IMG/VR virus record: IMGVR_UViG_3300037488_001934
Span: 1-24,625 of that record
DNA from: a virus
DNA length: 24,625 bases
Direction: 5' to 3' (one strand)
Position numbers and translations under genes: made by a program
Part shown: positions 1 to 9,445 of the stretch, piece after piece
Numbering within the stretch: the stretch's first letter is position 1
Layout: each line of letters starts with the position of its first letter
Notes under the pieces: model-generated
What the model saw: only the letters and a program-made list of their open reading frames with translations
The model's database searches: none
Told to the model about the DNA's origin: nothing

Positions 1-3000
1 AACGCTTGATGCTGATCCCAATTAGCTTGCACAAAATCGAAGTCTTCCTCTGTCAGTCTTCCTTGAGCAACTTGGTCTTCGATAAACGCCCACCATTCCG
101 CAGTGTTAACTAAACCTGTTGTAGAGTCTCTTTCTGCCAATTTATAACCAAGCAGAAAATTTTCTAAATTGGACTTGGTACCCGATTGGCTTAGCGCGCC
201 AACGAGGTCATTGCGACCTTCAAAAACAAATGTTGTATTCCCGTTTATCGCTACAGGAACCTTAAAGGTCCACCATGATAGCTTCTCATGGCGCTTAATG
301 TAATCTTTCAGATACACGTTTCTTTCTAGCAGGTAGTCATTAAACCGTTCACGCGTTTCCCTAAATATGTGTTTGGTAAACACGGGGCCGATCTTGCGGG
401 TCCAATGCTCCATGCGCCGCCCCCAAGCTTTAAGGCTTAAGAACCTAAAGCTTAGGCGCTCTTTTTTCGTTGCTAGGCGTCCCTCCAGAGAGGTCGTAGT
501 TGCGCTAGGCATTGCCCGTAACTCAGCGGTCATCTTAGCCACCGCTGCGGCTTTTTCTACTTGCTTAGTGTTATCTGTTAGCTGCTTATCGAGCTTAGCC
601 TCAGTCAATAGTTTCTCGACAATATCGCGCACCATGCGAAAATCATCAACGCTAAGCTCAAGGTAGCTTTGTAGGGTGTTATTATTTGTGGCCCGCAAGA
701 TGTGGGGCATGATCTCTTTGAATACTTCAGGGCGGTATTTTGCAATCTTATCTACGAGCTCCAAAGGTAGCTTTGTGCCCTGCCCCAAGCCAAAAGAACT
801 AAGTATCGCGCGTGCAGCGTTGACGAAATCTAGGTTGTGAGTTTTGTCTAGCACTGCGTCGGCACGCCACACGGACTTAAATTTTTTGAGCGCCTTGGTA
901 ATCTCGGCTTCGACCTTGTTGGCTTCATTCACAAGCGCATATTGCAGCACTTGCTTATGCGCAGCGAGTAGCACATTTTTGGCGTCGGCAGTCTTCAGTG
1001 CGTCTTCTAGTTGCCTACCCGCACGGCGCTCTAGTATGCGTTCACCGGGGGGGCTGATTAGCTTGACCTTGCGTTCGTCAAGCAATCGACGCGCAGTATC
1101 CCGAGCAGCCAGCATCTGTTCACGCACAGGCTTACGAGAGCGAGTTAGGTGGTTAAACTGAGCGGCCAAAAAGCGTTCCCGGGCCTCGGTGCGCAGGGAT
1201 TTCTGAATAGCGGTATCGATCTCTTTTGGGCTACTGAACTCGCTGTAGCGTTCTAGCATGATTTTGTCGGTCTTAGCGTCAACGACAGTATCCAAGCTTG
1301 GGGTGTCTAAAATTGCCCGCAAGAGTTGTTCACCAGTGTTAAAGCCAAACTCTACCGCTACGTCATCGGGATGTTGGCCGTCGGTTTTGCGCGTGTAGGC
1401 TTTTAGAAGTTCCTGCGCTGCGCTATCCTCCTTAAGGATCTCCTGCACGGACGCTGCGTCTAACTTGTGCGGGCCATCTTCTTTTACGACTTTCCCGTCT
1501 ACTACTGATTCACCCTTAGCTAGCCACCGAATTGCGCGGTGAACGGGTTCTTGAGAGACTTCGTTGGCGACGTCTTCGCGCACAGCAGAGCGCACATCTG
1601 CGTGCAGGGCCTGCAATTCTTTTAGCCGCCTGCCCGAGGTGTTTTTAGCCCACGCCATTGCTTTCAGGCTAGCGGACAACAGCTTCTCTTCACTTGTGTC
1701 ATGCACATCTTGCCAGGCCTGCAAGTGAGTGACCCAATCATCGTGCGTTTTGCTTGGGTCTGCCGCAAGAAACGCAGCCTCATCGGTAAATAGCGCAGTT
1801 AAGAACTGAGTTTGCTCGGCGCTTTGGATCTGCTCTTCGGAAGCTAGGAACCGATTAAACAACGCTTGTAATTCTGGCGTGCTGCTTGGTAGGTCACGGC
1901 CAAATAGCTTGCGGTAGTTTTCGTTTAGATTGTCACGTATTGACGTATAGACCGCGCGCATGAATTGCTTCAACCTGCGGAACACACCTTTAAGTTCTTC
2001 GCTGGGAGCAACACCGTCGTATACGTAGTTTTCAAAATTATAGGCTACGGCTTCGTGATGCGGCTCTTGCTCCGCAAAGGGCATACTGTGCCAAGCGGCA
2101 AGCCTTCCTTCCGCAGTGTCGCTCGCAATACCAAACCAGCGCAGCAATATGTCGGCGTCGTTTTTAATGCTCGTGCTAGCGTTCGCTTCGGTTGCAAGTG
2201 CTAGGGTCGAGAGCGTAAAAAAGTGACTGAGCTCATGCAGCACGGTAAATGCGTCTGCACTCTCACCGGTTTTGGGCCCGAATAACACAAGCTCTCGCGT
2301 TGCGATGTTGAAAAAACCTTTCTTGTTCTGAAACAACGCCTGCCCGCCCATGACGGAATCGCGGATTTCGGGGGTGATGGTGAGGGAGTGGATGGCAGCG
2401 TTTGGTTGTTTGTCTCCAAGAATAAAACTTTGGAATGGCCCATCATCTAACTCGGCTTCGTATAGGTGATTTTCAGAAGTTAATGAAATCTCATGGCCGT
2501 ATTTATCAACTCCGAAAATCTCCCCGCCTCTACGCAATACTTCGATTGCGCGCTGCTTAGATTCAAAGCGTTCATTATTTGATGCGTCGTGATTCTGGCC
2601 AAGCTCGCTCATCCCCACCTTCTGCCCGGACTTCTTCACCGCTGGCAGGTTGTTGACGATGTTGCGGAATTCTACGTCGTAGAGCTTCTTCAAGCCTTCG
2701 CCGCCGAGTTTGAGATCTTCGCCTGAAAAGATTGTGCCGCTCTTGGCGTCCATAATCTTTTGAGACATGTCTCTGCCTATTACTTCATCAAGCCGCTTGC
2801 CAATTAGCCCACGGTGGCTGGCGTCGGAAGTGTCAATTATTCCATTATTGTTAACTTCTAGCGTTATTTGTCCATCGCCAGCGGGGACTTGGATAAATAC
2901 GCTGCGCGTCTGCTCGTCTGTTGTCTGATTGACTTTCTGGTGAACTACGATCTGTTCCACCTGCTTACTCAATTCATACCGCTCCGCCTGCTGCTCGCCC

Positions 3001-6000
3001 GTGGTCCAGCCCACCGCACCAAACCCGTTCTCCGCCGCGTAACGCAACACCCACTTGAAAGCAATCTCGTTCCGGTTCTTCTGGAACAGCTCGGGCATCT
3101 TGGCGAACTCGCCGGAATACTTTTTCTCCACCTTGCCTCCAGTCTCCTTGGCGTAGGCGGTCGCTCGTTCAAACGAACCTTCACCTTCAAACGTCTTGCC
3201 GTTTACCTCGTGCCACTTTTCGCCCTGCGGAGACTGCACTTCTTCGAGGAACAGCATCCGCTTGCCGTCTTGCGTGATGCGCTCGTTTAGCCTCAAGCGC
3301 ACAATTGGATCGGCTATGTCGGAGTATTGAGGGTGACCGTCGCGCCATGTCGGGGACCTCTTGTTTTTCAAGAAATTAAACCGGATGTCGTCGCCCATGC
3401 TGACTTCCCCGTACATTCTGTCCTTCTCCGCTATGTGCTCCATCTCCCTTGCTTCTGCGTCGGTTAATATGGTTTCCCTTTTCGGCCCTTTCAGAAACAC
3501 TTCCCGATAGCTGCCCTTGACGGCGCCGGGGAGTTGTAAATTGGAGAATTGGGTTTCGCCCGCTGGTTGAGCTTCTGATTTAGAAAGGCCATCCGCTTCC
3601 GCTGCGATGCGCCGATATCGAGCAACGGCGGGAGCATTTGGTGAGTGCGCCTCAAACTTGTTGGCAAGCTCGGCGTATTGCTTGGCGATGTCGGCCCACC
3701 CTTCCGCTGAACTTGGACGCAACTCAGTCCCAAGCGTGGCTATCATTTCCTGTGAGAGTTGGCCTTCGCCCCCCAGCGTCACAGCCTTCACCACTATCTC
3801 GTTGGCCTTGAGGTAGTCCAAAACCTCCTGCTTCGTGTAGCTCTTGCCGTCCTCCAAATCTTGGACGCCGACCAACTCCATCTCGCCCGGGCTCGCGCCC
3901 AGCTTGCTGCCCTTGATCGTGGCTTTCCACTGCGCGCCAGATGCCTTGTTCTGCTGCGATTGCTCGACTGTGCGACTCAGGCGCGAGTAGAAAGCTGGTT
4001 GCTTTGCCTTTGCATCGGCTGTTTCGGATGTGTCTTCGTCTCCCACCCGAAATAGCAGCCCTGTTTTGGGTGCGCCCGCATTCCTTGCGGCTATGCTTTT
4101 GCGCCTGTCCAGAATTGCGTAGCCTCGATCAGTTTGAACTCCCGTGACATCGGCCCAATCTTTAACTAGAACGGCATCTCCACCGCGTTGAATTTTCTTC
4201 CTTCGCGCTGGAGTCATCAACTTTTCGGGGACAAAGAAAATTCCGCCTCCGCGATTCTCTACGCCCTTCAACAAAGTGATTTTAAGTGCCGCCGATTCTT
4301 CCGGCGTCAGTTTAATCGCTGCAGCCGCAGTTTTTAACTGCTCGTCAGATAGCGTTTTTGAGTCTGCGGCTTCTGGGGTGGCTGCTTCCGGTGTTTGAAC
4401 TTGCGAGATTTCGGTTGCTGGGGCTACGCTTTCACTCATCTGCTCCGCTGTCGCATTAGTCGCGGCTTCGGGCTGAACTTGCGAGATTTCGGTTGCTGGG
4501 GCTACGCTTTCACTCATCTGCTCCGCTGTCGCATTAGTCGCGGCTTCGGGCTGAACTTGCGAAGCCTCAGATTCAGTATTGTCGTAGCGTATGGAAACCC
4601 CGTGTGTTTGCTGCGCTTCGGCTATTGATATTTGCTTCTCTCTCGCAATAAGTGCGATTCTATGGCTGTAGATTAAACCGAGCGTATTTGCGTCTTCTTG
4701 TGTCTGGCCAGATGCAACCAAGGCAGCAGACATATCATTTTCGACCTGCTTGGTTGCGTTAAAAGTATCAAGGTCTTCGGCAGCTGCTTTTTCAAGAAAA
4801 GCAATAGCTTCTTTTACCCGTTCAGGAGCATTTTGGTTTAATACCTCGGCTTCTGCTGCGGTAGTATCACCGGGCGATAACGTCATGTGCGGCTGCAAAG
4901 CAATTTGAAGTTTGCTCCCTGCCATAGGCACCATTTTTTCAATTGGTATTATGACGTAATCGCTATTGTTTTTTTGTTCTTCCAGGTTAGGCACTATCCC
5001 CTGCAATTGTGCTAACGCAAGTTTCTGCTGTTCAGGGTCTGCGCTAAGGCCTTCGATTACCTTTTGCAGATCATCCTTATGAACGTATAAATTAGGAGTC
5101 GTGTTTTTGGCGTTTTCGCGGACAAAACTTTCTGCGGCGTCGGGGTCGTTTGTGCGCAGCGGAAGTGCATTTATTCTTGCCGCCACACCGTTCAAGTAAT
5201 CTTGCGTGGCTTTTGCGTTTTTCACGCTGCGCATATCTCCAATAAAACGGGCGCCGGGGCCAACACCAGCGATCAGTGCCATACCCTGGGCCGTTTTGAT
5301 TGCAATATGCGCTAGTCGCTTGCCAACATCGGGCACTTCTGGGTCTACGCCTTCCGTTGCGCGTCTTGCGTTACCTTCAGCCACGATACTGCTGACCTCT
5401 TGCGTAATTTCCGTAGCGTCTTCGGCTAGCATACCCCTACCCCAACGCTGGGCAAACTTTACGGCGCTGCGGTTAAATGTTGGGCGCACCGTCATCTCAG
5501 CCGCTACGGCAGTAGCTAGCTGGCGTTTAGCTGCTCGCCGGAAAAAGCCACCGATGCCCAGTGTTAATTCGGTAGCAACTGTTTCTAAGACGCCGTTTAC
5601 GGCAGCAACACCGAGGGCATTATACGCCGAAGTTTTAGGGTCAAGTCCAAGCTCAATCGCGTCGGCATAAAAGTTACCCCCTTCGATTAAAGCCGATTGC
5701 GTAAATATGGCGGTTGTTGTTGCGATTGTGGCTCCTAGCGCCGCTCCCACAGGTGTAGCTAGCGCGCCAAGTTCAGCACCGGCTAAGCCCGCGCCTATAA
5801 CTATAGGTATTGTCCCGGACATCTGGCCCAAGATGTTTACAGTGTTGGCTATAAAACCTTCAGGCTCCGGTATCGTATGCAGTTGAGAGTTGAGCCAATT
5901 GAGGTTTGCAAGATCATCGTTGCTGGCGCTTTCACCGCGCAGCTCCATTGTTGCTAATCGCGAGCCTTCATATCCTCGCGTGTTCGTAAGGGCACCTTTG

Positions 6001-6635
6001 GTCCAGGGGTCTTTAAAATAGGTTTTAAAAAAGCTTTCTATACCTGTGAGATCCCGCATGTCATCTACGGCTACTAGTGCATGTTCTTTTTTTTCCAAAA
6101 AGCCATGCGTTATTGGAAATAGCCGTTGAAGTTCTAGCCTGTGTGCTTCTTGTTCGTAAGCCCACTTTTTCGCTTCTTCAGGGTTTGCTTTAACTTGTTC
6201 AGGAGTTAAACCCAACGCTTTCGCTTTTTGCTGAATTTGACCCGCCAAAACAGGGTCTGTTTTGCTTGCTGCTTCAAACGCCAGCATTAGCCGCTTGTTT
6301 GCGGCAAGAGCTTCTTTTTTTGCTTCGGCTTCTATCAGCGCTACGTAGGTGTCGCGAGGTTCTCCAGGGGGCTTTTCGCCTAGTGGTTTTTGTGTCTTTT
6401 GCGGGTCTTGCGGGTCTTGCAGCTCTTGCAGCTCTTGCAGCGGTTGCGTGTCTTGCAGGTCTTGCAGCGGCTGCGTGTCTTGCAGCGGCTGCGTGTCTTG
6501 CAGCGGTTGCGTGTCTTGCAGCGGTTGCGTGTCTTGCAGCGGCTGCGTCTCTTGCGGTGCCGTCAATGCAATGGCATCAGCCTGCTCGGTAAGAATTTCG
6601 GGCTCGGGTGTAATATCGTTTATCGGCGGTAGCAT
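1..6635 (-). CDS. Giant polyvalent internal virion protein with HELSH metallopeptidase domain (3'-truncated, gp16 slot)
   Basis: The frame opens at ATG 6635 and stays open to the left edge, giving at least 2211 codons without a stop, so the C-terminus is missing. It follows gp14-like and gp15-like genes, so it should be ejected into the host like T7 gp16 (inference from position). Visible in order: acidic/Pro-rich N-terminus; Gln-rich QPLQDT repeats (about residues 31-82); Gly/Ala-rich hydrophobic stretch (about 262-330), possibly membrane-inserting; linker with an exact 26-residue duplication (about 695-746); segment with WRDGHPQYSDIADP then FLEEVQS (about 1097-1145); WTTGEQQAERY (about 1210-1220); LGGEG (about 1310); QALFQ followed by HELSH (1467-1471), a zinc HExxH motif; HHEAVAYNFENY (1526-1537), which may carry a third zinc ligand; then a long helical part with HPDDVAVEFGF. 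This succession is typical of phage polyvalent proteins. No methylase, helicase or transglycosylase motif was noticed. The ribosome binding site is weak (GGTGGG about 15 bases upstream). Confidence 0.88.
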   Translation of the reverse strand, partial: MLPPINDITPEPEILTEQADAIALTAPQETQPLQDTQPLQDTQPLQDTQPLQDTQPLQDLQDTQPLQELQELQDPQDPQKTQKPLGEKPPGEPRDTYVALIEAEAKKEALAANKRLMLAFEAASKTDPVLAGQIQQKAKALGLTPEQVKANPEEAKKWAYEQEAHRLELQRLFPITHGFLEKKEHALVAVDDMRDLTGIESFFKTYFKDPWTKGALTNTRGYEGSRLATMELRGESASNDDLANLNWLNSQLHTIPEPEGFIANTVNILGQMSGTIPIVIGAGLAGAELGALATPVGAALGATIATTTAIFTQSALIEGGNFYADAIELGLDPKTSAYNALGVAAVNGVLETVATELTLGIGGFFRRAAKRQLATAVAAEMTVRPTFNRSAVKFAQRWGRGMLAEDATEITQEVSSIVAEGNARRATEGVDPEVPDVGKRLAHIAIKTAQGMALIAGVGPGARFIGDMRSVKNAKATQDYLNGVAARINALPLRTNDPDAAESFVRENAKNTTPNLYVHKDDLQKVIEGLSADPEQQKLALAQLQGIVPNLEEQKNNSDYVIIPIEKMVPMAGSKLQIALQPHMTLSPGDTTAAEAEVLNQNAPERVKEAIAFLEKAAAEDLDTFNATKQVENDMSAALVASGQTQEDANTLGLIYSHRIALIAREKQISIAEAQQTHGVSIRYDNTESEASQVQPEAATNATAEQMSESVAPATEISQVQPEAATNATAEQMSESVAPATEISQVQTPEAATPEAADSKTLSDEQLKTAAAAIKLTPEESAALKITLLKGVENRGGGIFFVPEKLMTPARRKKIQRGGDAVLVKDWADVTGVQTDRGYAILDRRKSIAARNAGAPKTGLLFRVGDEDTSETADAKAKQPAFYSRLSRTVEQSQQNKASGAQWKATIKGSKLGASPGEMELVGVQDLEDGKSYTKQEVLDYLKANEIVVKAVTLGGEGQLSQEMIATLGTELRPSSAEGWADIAKQYAELANKFEAHSPNAPAVARYRRIAAEADGLSKSEAQPAGETQFSNLQLPGAVKGSYREVFLKGPKRETILTDAEAREMEHIAEKDRMYGEVSMGDDIRFNFLKNKRSPTWRDGHPQYSDIADPIVRLRLNERITQDGKRMLFLEEVQSPQGEKWHEVNGKTFEGEGSFERATAYAKETGGKVEKKYSGEFAKMPELFQKNRNEIAFKWVLRYAAENGFGAVGWTTGEQQAERYELSKQVEQIVVHQKVNQTTDEQTRSVFIQVPAGDGQITLEVNNNGIIDTSDASHRGLIGKRLDEVIGRDMSQKIMDAKSGTIFSGEDLKLGGEGLKKLYDVEFRNIVNNLPAVKKSGQKVGMSELGQNHDASNNERFESKQRAIEVLRRGGEIFGVDKYGHEISLTSENHLYEAELDDGPFQSFILGDKQPNAAIHSLTITPEIRDSVMGGQALFQNKKGFFNIATRELVLFGPKTGESADAFTVLHELSHFFTLSTLALATEANASTSIKNDADILLRWFGIASDTAEGRLAAWHSMPFAEQEPHHEAVAYNFENYVYDGVAPSEELKGVFRRLKQFMRAVYTSIRDNLNENYRKLFGRDLPSSTPELQALFNRFLASEEQIQSAEQTQFLTALFTDEAAFLAADPSKTHDDWVTHLQAWQDVHDTSEEKLLSASLKAMAWAKNTSGRRLKELQALHADVRSAVREDVANEVSQEPVHRAIRWLAKGESVVDGKVVKEDGPHKLDAASVQEILKEDSAAQELLKAYTRKTDGQHPDDVAVEFGFNTGEQLLRAILDTPSLDTVVDAKTDKIMLERYSEFSSPKEIDTAIQKSLRTEARERFLAAQFNHLTRSRKPVREQMLAARDTARRLLDERKVKLISPPGERILERRAGRQLEDALKTADAKNVLLAAHKQVLQYALVNEANKVEAEITKALKKFKSVWRADAVLDKTHNLDFVNAARAILSSFGLGQGTKLPLELVDKIAKYRPEVFKEIMPHILRATNNNTLQSYLELSVDDFRMVRDIVEKLLTEAKLDKQLTDNTKQVEKAAAVAKMTAELRAMPSATTTSLEGRLATKKERLSFRFLSLKAWGRRMEHWTRKIGPVFTKHIFRETRERFNDYLLERNVYLKDYIKRHEKLSWWTFKVPVAINGNTTFVFEGRNDLVGALSQSGTKSNLENFLLGYKLAERDSTTGLVNTAEWWAFIEDQVAQGRLTEEDFDFVQANWDQHQA
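4398..4562 (-). repeat. Exact 78-bp tandem duplication plus partial third copy
   Basis: Two perfectly identical 78-bp units lie at 4398-4475 and 4476-4553, followed by nine bases of a third copy (4554-4562). The unit is a multiple of three, so it duplicates 26 residues (read ...ATEISQVQPEAATNATAEQMSESV...) inside the low-complexity linker of the giant protein. Zero divergence suggests a recent duplication or ongoing recombination or slippage. An assembly collapse or expansion cannot be excluded. Confidence 0.97.
6390..6545 (-). repeat. 18-bp minisatellite encoding QPLQDT repeats
   Basis: The codons on the minus strand read four perfect QPLQDT hexapeptides, then degenerate QPLQD-LQDT, QPLQEL-QEL, QDP-QDP and QKT units. 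The DNA period is 18 bp with shorter 9-bp derivatives toward the C-terminal side. It lies at residues about 31-82 of the giant virion protein and keeps frame. The unit is Gln/Pro-rich with alternating leucine, probably an extended or coiled linker; no function can be assigned. Confidence 0.95.
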
Positions 6636-6640
6636 GGCTT

Positions 6641-9445
6641 TTAAAACCCACCCATTTTAGGTTTAACACTGTTGCGATGGGGCTTATCTTCGCCTTTATT
6701 AGGTGGGGCCTGCCATACGGGGCGACGGTTGGCAATCCCGGGGGCCCGTGTCCACGGTTGACCGGCTGCTGGTTTTGGGTTTTTTGCTAAGTATAAAAAG
6801 GCGGCAAGTACTTCCTCCACCGGAACTAGTTCGTCCCGCGACAAGTTAGCAACTTTGGACGTTTGCTCGTCTAAGCTTTGTAGCTGTGCGACGCTATAGA
6901 CACCCCTGTCTGGGCCAAAAGCGGGACCCACGTATGGCACTTGGGGGCGGCCTACTTTAGCGACCACTTCTTTTTCGCTTAAGCCTGTTTCGGCTGCTAC
7001 AGCTGCAAGAGTTAGACCCCCTTGGAATTCGCCAAACACGCCACGGTCTTGGAGTTGATCGGTTAAGCTGTTTTGCAAGTCTTTAACATCCACCTTATCC
7101 GACCCTGTATTTATGGAACGTAACTGGTCAGCAAGGCTCATTTTGGCAATGCTACTCATGGATACTGAGCGGACTTTTATAGCTTTACCGTCTGAGTCTT
7201 GAGCCGCTACTTCTACTACCGGCACGTTTCTAAGCCGCGTGTTAAAACGGTTTGTTAACACTTCATCTTGGCGCGCGTTTAGAGCTTCTGGCGTATCAAA
7301 CTTAGTAGACGGCTTTTCAAGCGGTGCGCCTTGCTCTTTAGCCACTTGATCTATTAATAGTTTTTTAAAAGTTTCTTTTGTGTAACCTTTTCTGGGAATA
7401 ATTACGTCTGTCCCATAACGGGGTGGCCTATCACCATCTCCTAGCTGAGCAACAATTGTAGATTCGGGAAGGCCGGTTACTGTGGCAACTGCCAAAAGGC
7501 TAAAAAAAGTTGTTTTGCTTTCTGTTAATACTTCGTTAGGCATATTTTTTTGTACATAACTAACGGCGTCATTAACTAATTGGTTCTCATTTGCTTGTCG
7601 CCCTAACATTATTACGTTAACGGCATCTTGTACCGTGAAGTTTCTATTTTTTCCTTTTAGCTCTGCTTGGGCGGCTTGCAGCTTTTCATCAGTTATATTT
7701 AGCTTCTCCAAAGATACTATCTCGTTGTTATTTGTAGCGTTGGTTACTACAGCCGCGTTTTCCGCGTCTTTCTTGTCGAGTGGACTCAAGGCCCAGAGGT
7801 TCACCCCACCGCGTGTCAGCGGTGCGGTTTCCATGCGTTTAAGAACTTCAGCGTAGCCTATTCTTTGCCCTGAAGGCAAACGCAAGTCTTGAGCTATTAG
7901 CCGTCTCGCGTTAGCCCGATAAGTGTTTACTCGTCTTTGCGCTTGTTGACGAAGCAATATATTATCCTGTGTATTCCGTAAGCCTGGTATGTCGTCGGCT
8001 GTGGGGTCTATATTTGCAATGCCCACGGCATACATCGACTGGTTTATTGCGTCGTCAACAAGTTTTTGGCCAGCTGCGGCAACCGACGAAGGCTCTCTCC
8101 CCTGCGCTTCTAATATCCTTTCCGACAATAGATTAAGAGTTGAGGGAGTAAAGTTGCTAACATTTTCCAGACGCCACGTTGCGTAATTTAAACCTTCAAG
8201 TTCGGATGGTGATGTATCCCGAAACTCGGCTTCCTTTCTGGGATCATCCGTGAAGTTGCGCTTTTCAGCGTATGTGGCCCAGTTATCAGTCATGTCATAA
8301 GCTAGGCCCCGTTGCCAAAGTTCTGGATTATCACTTTTGAGGAACTCAAAACTGTCGTTAGGATGCTCGTTAAGCCAGCGAGTACCTTCATTGAGGGCAG
8401 CTTCTGCTTGTTTTTGATGCCCTTCTAGTCTTTGCTTAGCGCCAGCTTCAATGCGCTTCAGCGTTGCGTCACGCACTTCAAGATTTATATGAGCTGGATC
8501 ATTGTCAGGTAGATTAAAGCGTCGCTCAACTTCAACAACAGCGTTATCATCTGCTTCAAGTTGAAGTTTATCCTGCAAGTGAAAGTTATCAGAAAACGAA
8601 CTTAGCTTAGTAGGTTCTACTTTTTTCGGTGTGGTCAGTGCATTGGCAAGCCGTTGACTGAAATCGGCGGTATCCTTTATGCTGATCCGCTGTTGCAATT
8701 GTTGTTCAGTATTGGGGTCAAGCTCTTTTGCTTCGCGGGCAGCGTTAAACATTTTAGCTGCCCCAATACTGTCGGTCGTCAGCGCGGCCATTATTCGGGC
8801 TGCATGTCCTTTTGACAAAGCATCCAATATTTTTTCAGCGCGCGTTGCTTCGGGGTCGCCTAACATCCGGCTGGCCTCAGTGATCTGACCAACCATCGCA
8901 CCTTTGCTTTCTTCGCTGCCGGTTGAAACCCAGTCGTTTTGGCGCGCGGTAGCGAGCGAGCTAGTGCGCGAAAGGTTGAATACTAGAGCTTCTCTATTGT
9001 AATGTTGGTCAATGTGGCTTTCAGCTTGCGAAGTTGCAGCGTTAGCTACTTGTGCAAAAGCGTCACGTTGGCGAGTAGTCTCAAGAGTTGCTTCTAGGGA
9101 TTTGCGCAAACTACTCATGCTTTGCAAAGCACCGGTGCGCCCGTTGACTGCATTGTAGCCTTTCTGATTTAGGTAACCGCCCCCTTTTTCGGGGTCTTGT
9201 AATACTCCCCGGTAACCATCTGCAAGAAGACCTGCACGGTCTTTGACTATACCTTCATCAATGTCTTTTTGCGCGCTAGCGAAAAGGCTAAGCCCAGAAT
9301 TCAGTCCCGCTTGCCCCGAGCGCATCGCTTGTTCGTTAATGCCTAAATCAGGCATCGGCAACACGCGGGCTGAGTATTGACTACCAGGGGACGCTGGCGT
9401 ACGTGAAGGATCTTGTGCAACTTGCGGTAGCGGAACGCGAGGCAT
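6641..9445 (-). CDS. Internal virion (ejection) protein, T7 gp15-like
   Basis: A 934-aa, mostly helical, Gln/Ala/Lys-rich protein. The N-terminal third has the layout of podovirus internal core proteins: a Pro-rich start, SLFASAQKDIDEG (about residues 53-65), then GYLNQKGYNAVNGRTG (about 90-105), a segment seen in many gp15-like ejection proteins, followed by long amphipathic helices. It lies between the gp14-like gene and the giant terminal gene, matching the T7 order 14-15-16. Expected role: part of the inner core that is ejected and forms the channel across the cell envelope (family knowledge; not shown here). I see no signal peptide, membrane helix or transglycosylase motif. The ATG at 9445 shares a base with the stop of the previous gene (TAATG), which suggests translational coupling; a GGGGGG tract lies about 7 bases upstream. 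Confidence 0.75.
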   Translation of the reverse strand: MPRVPLPQVAQDPSRTPASPGSQYSARVLPMPDLGINEQAMRSGQAGLNSGLSLFASAQKDIDEGIVKDRAGLLADGYRGVLQDPEKGGGYLNQKGYNAVNGRTGALQSMSSLRKSLEATLETTRQRDAFAQVANAATSQAESHIDQHYNREALVFNLSRTSSLATARQNDWVSTGSEESKGAMVGQITEASRMLGDPEATRAEKILDALSKGHAARIMAALTTDSIGAAKMFNAAREAKELDPNTEQQLQQRISIKDTADFSQRLANALTTPKKVEPTKLSSFSDNFHLQDKLQLEADDNAVVEVERRFNLPDNDPAHINLEVRDATLKRIEAGAKQRLEGHQKQAEAALNEGTRWLNEHPNDSFEFLKSDNPELWQRGLAYDMTDNWATYAEKRNFTDDPRKEAEFRDTSPSELEGLNYATWRLENVSNFTPSTLNLLSERILEAQGREPSSVAAAGQKLVDDAINQSMYAVGIANIDPTADDIPGLRNTQDNILLRQQAQRRVNTYRANARRLIAQDLRLPSGQRIGYAEVLKRMETAPLTRGGVNLWALSPLDKKDAENAAVVTNATNNNEIVSLEKLNITDEKLQAAQAELKGKNRNFTVQDAVNVIMLGRQANENQLVNDAVSYVQKNMPNEVLTESKTTFFSLLAVATVTGLPESTIVAQLGDGDRPPRYGTDVIIPRKGYTKETFKKLLIDQVAKEQGAPLEKPSTKFDTPEALNARQDEVLTNRFNTRLRNVPVVEVAAQDSDGKAIKVRSVSMSSIAKMSLADQLRSINTGSDKVDVKDLQNSLTDQLQDRGVFGEFQGGLTLAAVAAETGLSEKEVVAKVGRPQVPYVGPAFGPDRGVYSVAQLQSLDEQTSKVANLSRDELVPVEEVLAAFLYLAKNPKPAAGQPWTRAPGIANRRPVWQAPPNKGEDKPHRNSVKPKMGGF

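Noticed and set aside
6266-6660. Plus-strand ORFs rich in Cys/Ser/Gly or Leu/Ala opposite the start of the giant gene
   Set aside because: They are reverse-strand readings of the 18-bp QPLQDT minisatellite, so their repetitive composition is a by-product; no ribosome binding site or homology is apparent.
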